Shown here piece after piece: positions 38,945-47,686 of a stretch of 64,000 bases of DNA. A model generated the notes under the pieces. That model had not been told where the DNA came from, made no database searches, and saw nothing but the letters and a program-made list of their open reading frames with translations. A program made the position numbers and the translations under genes. This stretch comes from Methanosarcina barkeri str. Wiesmoor. GTDB taxonomy: Archaea > Halobacteriota > Methanosarcinia > Methanosarcinales > Methanosarcinaceae. The stretch covers positions 124,001 to 188,000 of the forward strand of contig NZ_CP009526.1 in the NCBI RefSeq assembly GCF_000969985.1, written 5' to 3'. How positions within the stretch are numbered: position 1 is the stretch's first letter; every line of letters begins with the position of its first letter.

Positions 38945-39546
38945 TTTTTAGAGTCGTTTTCCTTCTGTCTTCTTTCGCTGCCTTTTTACTACCTTCTTTT
39001 TATTTCTTATATGTCTGTGGGAGCTCGGCCCTCTATTTATTTTTGGATCCCGAATGCATCTTATCTCTCTACTTTTCTGCCCTCTTTTTAATATACTATA
39101 TATATGCTTCTCTCTAGAGTTATTCAATAATAAAAAACTATTTATATTTTAACCATTAAATCAAAATTATCATAGTAAACTATATATACAATTAGCTTTT
39201 ATTTTTTATTGTAGATAGGCCAGAATCTCAAGCTTCTAAGGAGTTAAGGGGCTCCGTTACATTTTTTAAACGAGATATGAACCTTGGAGTTCAGGACATC
39301 CAGAGTAATGTGCTGTACTTCCTGAAGATGGTTCAGAGCCTGGACTTCCTTGGGTGTATGCTAGATCGGGCCTTTTCGAAAATCCACAAATAAATCCACA
39401 AATAAATCCCTCCATTACTCCCTGAAGAACTCCCTCTTTTCAGGGAGATCATGCTCATATGGCAGAATTGAATCCTGCAGTACTCTTGAAAATGATAATA
39501 TTCTGCCTTAATTTTAAAAAAAGAATGTCTTTAAAAAAAAGATTGT
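38945..39546. other. Long spacer with a short open fragment
   Basis: The spacer is AT-rich. A 38-codon frame from the ATG at 39277 (GVQDIQSNVLYFLKMVQSLD) is open upstream to about 39215 and could be a gene relic. It has no ribosome-binding site and no recognised relative. Nothing else is supported. Confidence 0.4.
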
Positions 39547-39571
39547 CTGCCTGAACTGTTCCTTCAGGCAG
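39528..39571 (-). terminator. Hairpin terminator of the mtmP operon
   Basis: On the minus strand CTGCCTGAA pairs perfectly with TTCAGGCAG (39547-39571) and is followed by CAATC and eight T residues. It lies 28 bases past the last small gene of the operon. Confidence 0.8.
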
Positions 39572-39598
39572 TCATTCTATTAAGTACTCTTTCTTTTT

Positions 39599-39835
39599 TC
39601 AGTATTTATAGTGCTTTACTGAGTGATACAGAATCACAACAAAGAAAGCAACTATTACCAGCAAGAGGCCGAAGAAACCAACAGGGTCCCAGACAAAGCC
39701 TATCCCAGATCCTCCTTCTTCCCAGGAAACGAGTACTGCTCCCTGGAGTTCTGTAGGAATTACCACACAGGCAAAGGCAAGAACGAAGATAAATAAAATG
39801 TCAAAGACTTCTGCAATAATGCTCTTTTCTGCCAT
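39599..39835 (-). CDS. Small two-helix membrane protein, downstream of mtmP
   Basis: The ATG at 39835 (MAEKSIIAEVFDILFIFVLA) follows GAGGAGACAGGAGTA and gives 78 residues. An upstream in-frame ATG at 39856 overlaps the preceding gene. Two hydrophobic segments, ILFIFVLAFACVVIP and VGFFGLLLVIVAFFVVILYH, flank a loop rich in Gly, Trp and Glu. I recognise no family. Its position before the operon terminator suggests that it works with the methylamine permease. Confidence 0.65.
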   Translation of the reverse strand: MAEKSIIAEVFDILFIFVLAFACVVIPTELQGAVLVSWEEGGSGIGFVWDPVGFFGLLLVIVAFFVVILYHSVKHYKY

Positions 39836-39848
39836 TACTCCTGTCTCC

Positions 39849-40118
39849 TCAATCATAATATTTGAACTCGAACATGTGGGTTTTGATTGATTCTCTTACC
39901 TTCAGGCACCCTATAGTCTCGATCAAAATGATCAGTCCTATGAAGATTACGTAGAGGTAGAAGAAACCTGAAGCAATCTCCCATGTCTCGGAGAGAATCC
40001 TGTATGCTATAAATCCTTCCACGCATATGAGCAAAGCAAGCATTCCTACGACAAGAGCCGTATCTCCGGTAAGTTTGCTGTGATATTTGCTTTCCAGTGC
40101 CTGATCATTCGTCTCCAA
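39849..40118 (-). CDS. Small two-helix membrane protein, directly after mtmP
   Basis: A TTG at 40118 lies eight bases after a perfect GGAGG inside the end of mtmP and starts an 89-residue protein (METNDQALESKYHSKLTGDT). Two hydrophobic segments are visible: ALVVGMLALLICVEGFIAY and GFFYLYVIFIGLIILIETIG. The overlap with mtmP implies coupled translation. No known family was recognised. It may be an accessory subunit of the permease. Confidence 0.65.
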   Translation of the reverse strand: METNDQALESKYHSKLTGDTALVVGMLALLICVEGFIAYRILSETWEIASGFFYLYVIFIGLIILIETIGCLKVRESIKTHMFEFKYYD

Positions 40119-41508
40119 TGCCCGTCGCCTCCTTCTTGATCCTTTTATTTCCCGAGCCTTTGGGTAAGGGCCAGCCCATTTCAGCCCAGTTATTTTCAAT
40201 GTTTGATTTCTTGTGTTTGTGGCTGAAATAGAAGTACGCAATACCGTAGAATACAAAGGCGAAGATCAGGTTGTACTTGTAGCCCCAGAACAGCGTTGAA
40301 AGAATCGTAATTGCAATTGCAATCGCAAAGTAGGCAATATATGGCTGAAGAGGGCCCACAAAAGGTCTGACTTTACTTGTGGTCTCCGGGAAGAGTTTCC
40401 TGAAGCGTATCAGGGAGAAAGGAATCAACACGTAGCAGAGCAGCCCCGAAACAATTGAGAAGGTAATTACCTGGTCAAGATAGCCACTGAATGCAAAGCC
40501 GATTGCAACCGGCACCGTGAAGATTACTGCTCTGTATGGAGTGTTATACTTCGGATGCACTGCTGAGAACCAGGATGACACGTAATTGTCTCTTGAGAGA
40601 GCAAACCAGGAGCGTGAGGAGTCACAAACGCAGCCGTTTGCACTGGCAACACATGTCAGAAATGTTCCAAGCCCTAGCAGGGCAACAAAGATAAAGATCC
40701 CACTGTTCTGTGCAGCCTCAAAAAGCGGATACACTGAAACTCCAAGTAGATCGGCAGGGATCAGTACTGAACATAAGTAGAGGGTCATTGCCGCTCCTAT
40801 GAGCAGAGTAATCATCCCAGCTTGCTGTCCAAGAGGTACTGCCCTTGATGGGTGTTTGCACTCTTCTGCGCACATTGCTGCTCCTTCTATCCCTAAGTAG
40901 AACCATGGACCGAATTGTAAAGCTGCAAAGAGTCCTATCATGCCGTTTGGTAGAGCGCCCTGTAAAAGGTACTCAGGGTGAATATCCCCTATTCCAAAGG
41001 CAGTTGAAAAGAAGAAGGCCAATATTGCAATGAAAGCGATCATGGTTAGAACAAAGTTCAGAGTCAATGCTGCAACAACGCCACGGTAATTAATGAAAGT
41101 CAGAAGTGCAATAACAAGCAGAGTTACCGGATAAACCTGTAGCTCCGGGAAGATACTCTGCGAAATGGATGCAACAACAATAGCATCTGCTGCTTCAAGG
41201 GCTATGTACTCCATATATACCGCAAGTCCCACGCTGGCAGCTGCCCCGGGCCCGATAAATAATCTTGCCCAGTCATAAGGCCCTCCTGCAAGTTTGGTTG
41301 CTGACCCAAGTTCACTAGCACAGAGAGAAATTATGACATACATTGTTCCTGCAACCAGCATGGCAAGCAAAGACCCTAGAACGCCTCCTTTTGCAACGGT
41401 AAAGTTCCAGCCCATGTATTCTCCGACCAGCACGATACCAACTCCTAGAGCCCATACATGGAAAGGCCTCAGAGTTTTCACTAAGCTGGCAGACTCATGT
41501 TCAGACAT
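40105..41508 (-). CDS. mtmP: Methylamine permease (APC family)
   Basis: The 467-residue protein is a 12-helix amino acid/polyamine/organocation superfamily transporter. Its N-terminal helix region VWALGVGIVLVGEYMGWNFT is followed by AGGPYDWARLFIGPGAA. A charged C-terminal tail follows. In Methanosarcina such a permease is encoded after mtmCB and is taken to import monomethylamine. Here it is downstream of mtmC1-mtmB1 on the same strand and is embedded among three very small membrane-protein genes. Substrate is inferred from context. Confidence 0.85.
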   Translation of the reverse strand: MSEHESASLVKTLRPFHVWALGVGIVLVGEYMGWNFTVAKGGVLGSLLAMLVAGTMYVIISLCASELGSATKLAGGPYDWARLFIGPGAAASVGLAVYMEYIALEAADAIVVASISQSIFPELQVYPVTLLVIALLTFINYRGVVAALTLNFVLTMIAFIAILAFFFSTAFGIGDIHPEYLLQGALPNGMIGLFAALQFGPWFYLGIEGAAMCAEECKHPSRAVPLGQQAGMITLLIGAAMTLYLCSVLIPADLLGVSVYPLFEAAQNSGIFIFVALLGLGTFLTCVASANGCVCDSSRSWFALSRDNYVSSWFSAVHPKYNTPYRAVIFTVPVAIGFAFSGYLDQVITFSIVSGLLCYVLIPFSLIRFRKLFPETTSKVRPFVGPLQPYIAYFAIAIAITILSTLFWGYKYNLIFAFVFYGIAYFYFSHKHKKSNIENNWAEMGWPLPKGSGNKRIKKEATGIGDE

Positions 41509-41513
41509 GCCTA

Positions 41514-41618
41514 TCAGCCTCTTCTTTTTGAAACCTTACTTGCATCCAGTAAGACCCAGCCCATCAACCCGAAAGCCAGGAGATATATAATTCCGTTTAT
41601 TAGAGTCCAGATATCCAT
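41514..41618 (-). CDS. 34-residue single-helix membrane protein, upstream of mtmP
   Basis: A short gene begins MDIWTLINGIIYLLAFGLMG and ends with the basic tail VSKRRG, giving one membrane helix with a positive inside end. It starts at the ATG at 41618 with AAGGGGATATTAAA before it, and stops six bases before the mtmP start. The spacing and ribosome-binding site argue that it is real. It may be a mini-subunit of the permease, but no homolog is known to me. Confidence 0.55.
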   Translation of the reverse strand: MDIWTLINGIIYLLAFGLMGWVLLDASKVSKRRG

Positions 41619-41730
41619 TTTAATATCCCCTTCTTTTTTAATACTAAATTACTATATTTTTTCAGTTGTTTTTCAAAAAATCCTTAGCATTTGTAACATG
41701 TCTTTATAATTGTTTCGCCTGGATATTGTT

Positions 41731-41763
41731 AAAAAAATTAGCCAGCGAGCTAACCCGCTGGCT
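41731..41763 (-). terminator. Hairpin terminator after mtmB1
   Basis: On the minus strand AGCCAGCG and CGCTGGCT form an 8-bp stem followed by AATTTTTTT. It separates mtmCB1 from the mtmP operon, so mtmP transcription needs read-through or its own promoter. Confidence 0.8.
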
Positions 41764-41806
41764 TTTTGTTTTCTTCAGTATATATTTCAGGCTCTGGACT
41801 TTTGGC

Positions 41807-43183
41807 TTAGAATACAAGTCCCAGGTCTTCGAGCTTCTTTCTTGCTCCGTCGTAGACCTGCATGTACTCTTCAGTTGGTGTTACGGTCTTTACGTCGTAG
41901 CATTCCTGGAAGGTCTTTCCTGCTGGTGCGCTTGCGTAATTCTTCTCATAGAGTGCTACAAGCTTGTCGAGTATCACATTTACTTCTGAGATTTCCACAC
42001 CTGCCGTTGCCCTTGCTACTTCTCCCATCATTCTTGCTTCCATACCTGTGGTCTTGTCGGTAACGACACCCTTTGCGGATGCGACACCGGAGAGGATTTC
42101 TCTGCCTGAAGCGGTGTCAGTAATGGATTGGGCTGAAGCTTCGAGCAGGCACATCTCAGTGCATGGGCCTGCACATGGGTAGTACTGGTTACCTGACAGT
42201 ATGTCCGTAAATTCGGAAATTGTTGCACATGCCCAGCCTGCAATCGTCAATGTCTCTCTGGTGTTTGTTGAACCCCAGCGGATGTGGACAGGGCCGTCAA
42301 GGTGCCAGCTTGCGCTGCTCATGATCACGGCATTGATGTGGGTTGCAACATCTACAATTGTTGTTTCTTCAATTCCGCCTGCATACCCACCAAAGATCGG
42401 CATCTGTTCGTCCATTATGATGTCGCTGTTCCCTTTGTAGTGAGCAATAACTGAAATTGCGTCCAGGTCGATCTTGAGTTCGTTTAGTTGCGAGACCTCG
42501 TGGCTGTCCGTGCAGGTCATTCCGCCGGCGCAGTCAGCGGAAATATTTCCCTGAGCGGACAGGGAGGTCTCTGGGCCCTAGACACCCATGCCAGGCCTAC
42601 CAGCCATGGCGCAAGCATTCTTAATTAGCCTTGTTTCGGTCTTTGCAGCAAGGACCTCATAAGGACTTTTTGGAACAGGAGCTTTTCCACGTACAGAGGT
42701 CATTACACCGTTAACAATCGTGTCTACTTCCTTTTCCAGGGCATAGCTCATGTGAACAGGCATAAACACATCTTCGGAAATTGGAGAACCTGTAGGCCCA
42801 CCCTGTACGATTGGCTTTGCCTTGTCACCAACACTTCTCTTCTTTACATTAACGGCATCCCTGCCTGTACCGAGCACAAATTCCTTCTGCACATTGTTAA
42901 TTGCATCCCAGATTTCGTCTTCTGTGTACTTTACGATTCTGTGGGTATCGGTACAGTAAATTCCGCACTCAAGTAGCATCTCAAAGCCAGCCTTGAAGAG
43001 TTTTTCCATCATATCCTTGTCTGTCGGGATAAACTCTCCCTTGAAGTCAAGCCCATACTTCTGCTTGAGTTCCATTGCTTTCATTGGGATCTTCATGAGG
43101 TCCCAGTCGTCCTGGGTGCACTTTTCTCCTACTTTAGCCCTGTCATAAAAGTCATAGCAGTCAAATGATTTTCTAAATGTCAT
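41807..43183 (-). CDS. mtmB1: Monomethylamine:corrinoid methyltransferase, copy 1 (pyrrolysine protein)
   Basis: MtmB transfers the methyl group of monomethylamine to the cobalt of MtmC. The gene encodes 458 residues if the in-frame TAG at 42578-42580 is read as pyrrolysine 202. The codon sits between AMAGRPGMGV and GPETSLSAQGNISADCAGG, and the frame continues to the TAA at 41807. Without decoding, only a 201-residue fragment would be made. The ATG at 43183 lies 19 bases after the mtmC1 stop. The protein is identical to copy 2; only four synonymous bases differ in 1377. Confidence 0.97.
42494..42580 (-). promoter_or_regulatory. Amber (Pyl) codon and following PYLIS-like region of mtmB1
   Basis: The UAG is followed on the coding strand by GGGCCCAGAGACCTCCCTG and then TCCGCTCAGGGAAATATTTC, which can fold into local stems (CCCTG with CAGGG, GAAATATTTC). 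This corresponds to the proposed pyrrolysine insertion element of mtmB. Its need for decoding is debated. The copy 2 equivalent is at 45304-45390. Confidence 0.55.
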
Positions 43184-43202
43184 TGTCTTTTGCCTCCCAG
43201 GA

Positions 43203-43856
43203 TTATTTCATAACTTCAAGTGCTACTTTTGCGGCTTCTGCAGCGTTTTCTGCAGTTGCATCAGCTCCGATTTCTTCGATCCATTTATCAGATACTGGTG
43301 CTCCTCCGAACATGCACTTTACATTGTCTCTGAGTTTTTCTTCATTGAGCCTGTCCATAAGGTCTTTCTGGCCAAGCATGGAGGTGGTCATAAGGGCAGA
43401 GCCTACTAAGAGGACTTTTTCTCCCTTGTGCTTTGCAGCTTCTTCTACAATGGTTTCATTAAGAACGTCAATCCCGAGGTCAAGAATCTGGAACCCGTTT
43501 GCCCCGAGCATGGTGGTAACAAGCCTGTGACCAATGTCGTGAATGTCTCCTTCTGCAACAAAAGTGATTGCAAGACCTGTTTCTTCTCCTTCCTTTTTGT
43601 TCTTTTCAAGTTCGGGGGTGAGAAGTTCCATTGCATTGTTCATTGCTTTTGCAGACATCATAATCTGGGGCAGAAATACCTCAGCGGCTTCGAACTTGTC
43701 ACCGACAATTTTCATTCCAACGGAAAGACCCTTTGTAATAATATCAAGTGCCGGAATTCCTGCATCGAGGGCTTTCTGGGTTAGTTGCGCAATGCCTGCA
43801 ACGTTTTGATTTACGATCGCGTCGCGTAACTTGTCAAATATTTCCTGGTTTGCCAT
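43203..43856 (-). CDS. mtmC1: Monomethylamine corrinoid protein, copy 1
   Basis: MtmC carries the corrinoid that shuttles the methyl group from MtmB to MtbA. The 217-residue protein has an N-terminal helical cap and a B12-binding Rossmann domain. The cobalt-ligand motif is DIHDIG, with Asp104, His106 and Gly109, followed by LLVGSALMTTSMLGQKDLMD. GGAGG lies just before the ATG at 43856. It is followed by mtmB1. It differs from copy 2 at 17 residues, mostly conservative. Confidence 0.96.
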   Translation of the reverse strand: MANQEIFDKLRDAIVNQNVAGIAQLTQKALDAGIPALDIITKGLSVGMKIVGDKFEAAEVFLPQIMMSAKAMNNAMELLTPELEKNKKEGEETGLAITFVAEGDIHDIGHRLVTTMLGANGFQILDLGIDVLNETIVEEAAKHKGEKVLLVGSALMTTSMLGQKDLMDRLNEEKLRDNVKCMFGGAPVSDKWIEEIGADATAENAAEAAKVALEVMK

Positions 43857-44166
43857 TTTTGTAAACCTCCACTGAAATTCACAGTTCTGTGCAATATAGT
43901 TGGGCAGTACAATGTACCAGACAACTTCTCCGCAAAGGTTTCATGCTTGAACACCAGACCAGGCTCTGCTAGCTAAAAAAGAGCATTTGCATGGGGTTCT
44001 CATTTTATAATCCAGATCCCTGACGCCTTATATTTCATTAGGTGCAAGGGGATACCTTCACGAATTTTCGAATTGTCTATAATCGAAATTATTCACTGCC
44101 ATTTGCCATTTTACCCGAACAGATTCGGACTTGTTGTGAATAATTTCTTTTCTCCTGACATTGTGC
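43857..44166 (-). promoter_or_regulatory. Conserved leader of mtmC1-mtmB1
   Basis: About 300 bases upstream of mtmC1 align with the region upstream of mtmC2 (46667-46984). The most constant block, CTAGCTAAAAAAGAGCATTT continuing to TTCTCATTTTA on the plus strand, is unchanged over about 39 bases. TTGCCATTTTACCCGAACAG is also shared. No reading frame is conserved. It is best read as a long 5' untranslated leader or upstream control region. Direct repeats of AGCCTAACCCATGAG (44193 and 44288, one mismatch) lie further upstream. Confidence 0.6.
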
Positions 44167-44547
44167 CATATTTTCATATACCTTGATCTATTTAGCCTAA
44201 CCCATGAGGTTTTTTCGAAAAAGATAGGTACTTACTTGTCATCTATAAATTTGAAATGCAAATGAGTTTTGACAGGCTAAATGGATAAAGCCTAAGCCAT
44301 GAGAATTTTTAATCATATTGAAATTCCAATTAATTAAAAAGGGCTGGAATTAATAACTGAAAAAAGATATTCAATTGTCCAAAGATGTAAAGGGTAGAGA
44401 ATTCTGAAAACCGTAATTGATGACAGTCCGGGTCTCTATTTTGTTATCCCCTTTTATACCCCAAATAATTATACCCGCTTCCCTATGTGTGAAATATTTC
44501 TGTATAAGTCTTGAAGTACTCGTATAATTATTTCGCCTAAAATTCTA

Positions 44548-44578
44548 AAAAAAATTAGCCAGCGAAAAACTCGCTGGC
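44548..44578 (-). terminator. Hairpin terminator after mtmB2
   Basis: On the minus strand GCCAGCGA and TCGCTGGC form a perfect 8-bp stem followed by TAATTTTTTTT. The stem sequence is nearly the same as the terminator after mtmB1. Confidence 0.82.
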
Positions 44579-44616
44579 GTTGGTTCCATCAGTAAACTTT
44601 GGGTGAAACTTTCGGC

Positions 44617-45993
44617 TTAGAATACAAGTCCCAGGTCTTCGAGCTTCTTTCTTGCTCCGTCGTAGACCTGCATGTACTCTTCAGTTGGTGTTACGGTCTT
44701 TACGTCGTAGCATTCCTGGAAGGTCTTTCCTGCTGGTGCGCTTGCGTAATTCTTCTCGTAGAGTGCTACAAGCTTGTCGAGTATCACATTTACTTCTGAG
44801 ATTTCCACACCTGCCGTTGCCCTTGCTACTTCTCCCATCATTCTTGCTTCCATACCTGTGGTCTTGTCGGTAACGACACCCTTTGCGGATGCGACACCGG
44901 AGAGGATTTCTCTGCCTGAAGCGGTGTCAGTAATGGATTGGGCTGAAGCTTCGAGCAGGCACATCTCAGTGCATGGGCCTGCACATGGGTAGTACTGGTT
45001 ACCTGACAGTATGTCCGTAAATTCGGAAATTGTTGCACATGCCCAGCCTGCAATCGTCAATGTCTCTCTGGTGTTTGTTGAACCCCAGCGGATGTGGACA
45101 GGGCCGTCAAGGTGCCAGCTTGCGCTGCTCATGATCACGGCATTGATGTGGGTTGCAACATCTACAATTGTTGTTTCTTCAATTCCGCCTGCATACCCAC
45201 CAAAGATCGGCATCTGTTCGTCCATTATGATGTCGCTGTTCCCTTTGTAGTGAGCAATAACTGAAATTGCGTCCAGGTCGATCTTGAGTTCGTTTAGTTG
45301 CGAGACCTCGTGGCTGTCCGTGCAGGTCATTCCGCCGGCGCAGTCAGCGGAAATATTTCCCTGAGCGGACAGGGAGGTCTCTGGGCCCTAGACACCCATG
45401 CCAGGCCTACCAGCCATAGCGCAAGCATTCTTAATTAGCCTTGTTTCGGTCTTTGCAGCAAGGACCTCATAAGGACTTTTTGGAACAGGAGCTTTTCCAC
45501 GTACAGAGGTCATTACACCGTTAACAATCGTGTCTACTTCCTTTTCCAGGGCATAGCTCATGTGAACAGGCATAAACACATCTTCGGAAATTGGAGAACC
45601 TGTAGGCCCACCCTGTACGATTGGCTTTGCCTTGTCACCAACACTTCTCTTCTTTACATTAACGGCATCCCTGCCTGTACCGAGCACAAATTCCTTCTGC
45701 ACATTGTTAATTGCATCCCAGATTTCGTCTTCTGTGTACTTTACGATTCTGTGGGTGTCGGTACAGTAAATTCCGCACTCAAGTAGCATCTCAAAGCCGG
45801 CCTTGAAGAGTTTTTCCATCATATCCTTGTCTGTCGGGATAAACTCTCCCTTGAAGTCAAGCCCATACTTCTGCTTGAGTTCCATTGCTTTCATTGGGAT
45901 CTTCATGAGGTCCCAGTCGTCCTGGGTGCACTTTTCTCCTACTTTAGCCCTGTCATAAAAGTCATAGCAGTCAAATGATTTTCTAAATGTCAT
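44617..45993 (-). CDS. mtmB2: Monomethylamine:corrinoid methyltransferase, copy 2 (pyrrolysine protein)
   Basis: This second mtmB encodes exactly the same 458-residue protein as copy 1, with pyrrolysine 202 at the in-frame TAG 45388-45390. The near-identity covers the coding region only: the sequences after the stop and the upstream mtmC genes have clearly diverged. It is followed by its own terminator and is not linked to a permease. The ATG at 45993 is 19 bases after the mtmC2 stop. Confidence 0.97.
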
Positions 45994-46012
45994 TGTCTTT
46001 TACCTCCCAGGA

Positions 46013-46666
46013 TTATTTCATAACCTCTAGTGCGACTTTTGCGGCTTCTGCAGCGTTTTCTGCAGTTGCATCAGCTCCGATTTCTTCGATCCATTTATCA
46101 GATACTGGTGCTCCTCCGAACATGCACTTTACATCGTCCCTGAGTTTTTCTTCATTGAGCCTGTCCATAAGGTCTTTCTGGCCGAGCATGGAGGTGGTCA
46201 TAAGGGCAGAGCCTACTAAGAGGACTTTATCTCCTTTGTGCTTTGCAGCTTCTTCTACGACGTTTTCATTAAGCACATCAACTCCCAGGTCAACGATCTG
46301 GAACCCATTTGCTCCAAGCATTGTGGTAACAAGCCTGTGACCAATGTCGTGGATATCCCCTTCTGCAACAAAGGTGATGGCGAGTCCTGCTTCTTCTCCT
46401 TCTTTCTTGGTCTTTTCAAGTTCAGGGGTAAGGACTTCCATTGCATTACTCATCGCTTTTCCAGACATCATGATCTGAGGCAGGAAAATCTCGGCGGCTT
46501 CGAACTTGTCACCGACAATTTTCATTCCAACGGAAAGACCCTTTGTAATAATATCAAGTGCCGGAATTCCTGCATCAAGGGCCTCCTTGCATAGCTGTGC
46601 AGTACCTGCAATGTTTTGATTTACGATTGCGTCGCGTAACTTGTCAAATATTTCCTGGTTTGCCAT
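46013..46666 (-). CDS. mtmC2: Monomethylamine corrinoid protein, copy 2
   Basis: The ATG at 46666 with GGAGGTTTACAAAA before it gives 217 residues, matching copy 1 in length; an upstream in-frame ATG at 46747 is in the leader and lacks this site. The corrinoid motif DIHDIG is present. It is about 92% identical to MtmC1. Changes cluster at residues 19-28, 60-93 and 125-145, while the segment after residue 178 is identical. Confidence 0.96.
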   Translation of the reverse strand: MANQEIFDKLRDAIVNQNIAGTAQLCKEALDAGIPALDIITKGLSVGMKIVGDKFEAAEIFLPQIMMSGKAMSNAMEVLTPELEKTKKEGEEAGLAITFVAEGDIHDIGHRLVTTMLGANGFQIVDLGVDVLNENVVEEAAKHKGDKVLLVGSALMTTSMLGQKDLMDRLNEEKLRDDVKCMFGGAPVSDKWIEEIGADATAENAAEAAKVALEVMK

Positions 46667-46984
46667 TTTTGTAAACCTCCACTGAGATTCGTAGTTCTGT
46701 GCAGTGTCGTTAGGCAGTAAAATGTCTCCAGAGTCATTTTCTCGCAAAGGCTTTATGCTTGAACACAGACCCAGGCTCCGCTAGCTAAAAAAGAGCATTT
46801 GCATGGGGTTCTCATTTTAGGTTCAGATCCCTGCTGCCTTATATTTTTCAGCCATTAGGCGCGAGGAAGTTCCTTTACGAATTTTCTGATTATTTATGTT
46901 CAAAAATTACTCACTGTCATTTGCCATTTTACCCGAACAGGTTCGGGTCTTTTGTGAATAATTTTTTCTCTTATGACATTGTTA
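46667..46984 (-). promoter_or_regulatory. Conserved leader of mtmC2-mtmB2
   Basis: This region aligns with 43857-44166. A TATA-like TTATATAGTA on the minus strand at 47131-47140 would place the transcript start near 47105, giving a leader of roughly 440 bases. CCCGAACAGGTTCGGG (about 46931-46946) forms a 7-bp hairpin here; in copy 1 one arm is altered. No conserved frame is present. Confidence 0.55.
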
Positions 46985-47544
46985 CCGGGGAATTTACTTG
47001 CCGGAAACTGCAAATTTGTTTCCCAGTCGAATTAGCTTTATATCCCGAATTTCCCAACAGTATGCCTGTTGGGACTGCCTGGAATTGTCCTGAACATTCA
47101 GACTCAATCCCTAAATAAAGATTAAAATTATACTATATAAACGAATACTATATTTCCATTATTTTTTTCTCTTAAAATTCAAAATCTGGGCATGAAATAA
47201 TAAAATATAAATACTGGTATTTCCAGCCATTGCAACATCTTTTATATATACAATTTCCATCTTCAAAGTCCTGCGCTATATATTTTTTTAATAACAGATT
47301 TTCAATAATATTAAATATAAAAGCAAAAAGTATAAATACTAGACTTTGGAGTCGCTGCAATCTTTTTCGGTATCTGCAATCTTCTGCTTTAAAACCCTAT
47401 GTTGCAAATTTTTTAAAAAGAAGTCTTTAAATAATAATTTGACACGCGCAGGCAGAATACATGATTTCTCTTGACAAATGTGAAATTAGATGAAGGAAAA
47501 CAAGCCTGATGAAGTAATTTTTTTGGAAAATTCTTAAAAATAAT

Positions 47545-47561
47545 GCCGGCTTAAAGCCGGC
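47545..47561 (-). terminator. Hairpin terminator after mtbA
   Basis: GCCGGCTT and AAGCCGGC form an inverted repeat. On the minus strand it is followed by ATTATTTTTAAG. It lies about 125 bases past the mtbA stop. Confidence 0.6.
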
Positions 47562-47621
47562 TCATCCACTTTTAAATTCTATTAATATGACACACTACTA
47601 GTGTTTATTAGTATTCGATAT

Positions 47622-47682
47622 ATTCAGTATCTGAATCTATTCAGTATCTGAATCTATTCAGTATCTGAATCTATTCAGCAAT
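47622..47682. repeat. 17-bp direct repeat after mtbA
   Basis: Three to four copies of ATTCAGTATCTGAATCT, itself partly palindromic (TTCAGTATCTGAA), directly follow the mtbA stop codon. Confidence 0.85.
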
Positions 47683-47686
47683 AGTT

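Larger units (their letters stand above)
46985..47686. other. mtmC2 promoter region and mtbA 3' region
   Basis: This very AT-rich gap of about 700 bases contains the likely mtmC2 promoter (47131-47140, minus strand), the mtbA terminator and a short repeat at 47622-47682. No gene was found in it. Confidence 0.55.

Noticed and set aside
44226-44236. TACTTACTT upstream of mtmC1 as a half-site for the TetR operator
   Set aside because: Only nine bases match and there is no second arm; in AT-rich DNA this can occur by chance.
46667-46747. An N-terminally longer MtmC2 starting at 46747
   Set aside because: The extension has no counterpart in MtmC1, lies in the conserved non-coding leader, and the ATG at 46666 has the strong GGAGG site.
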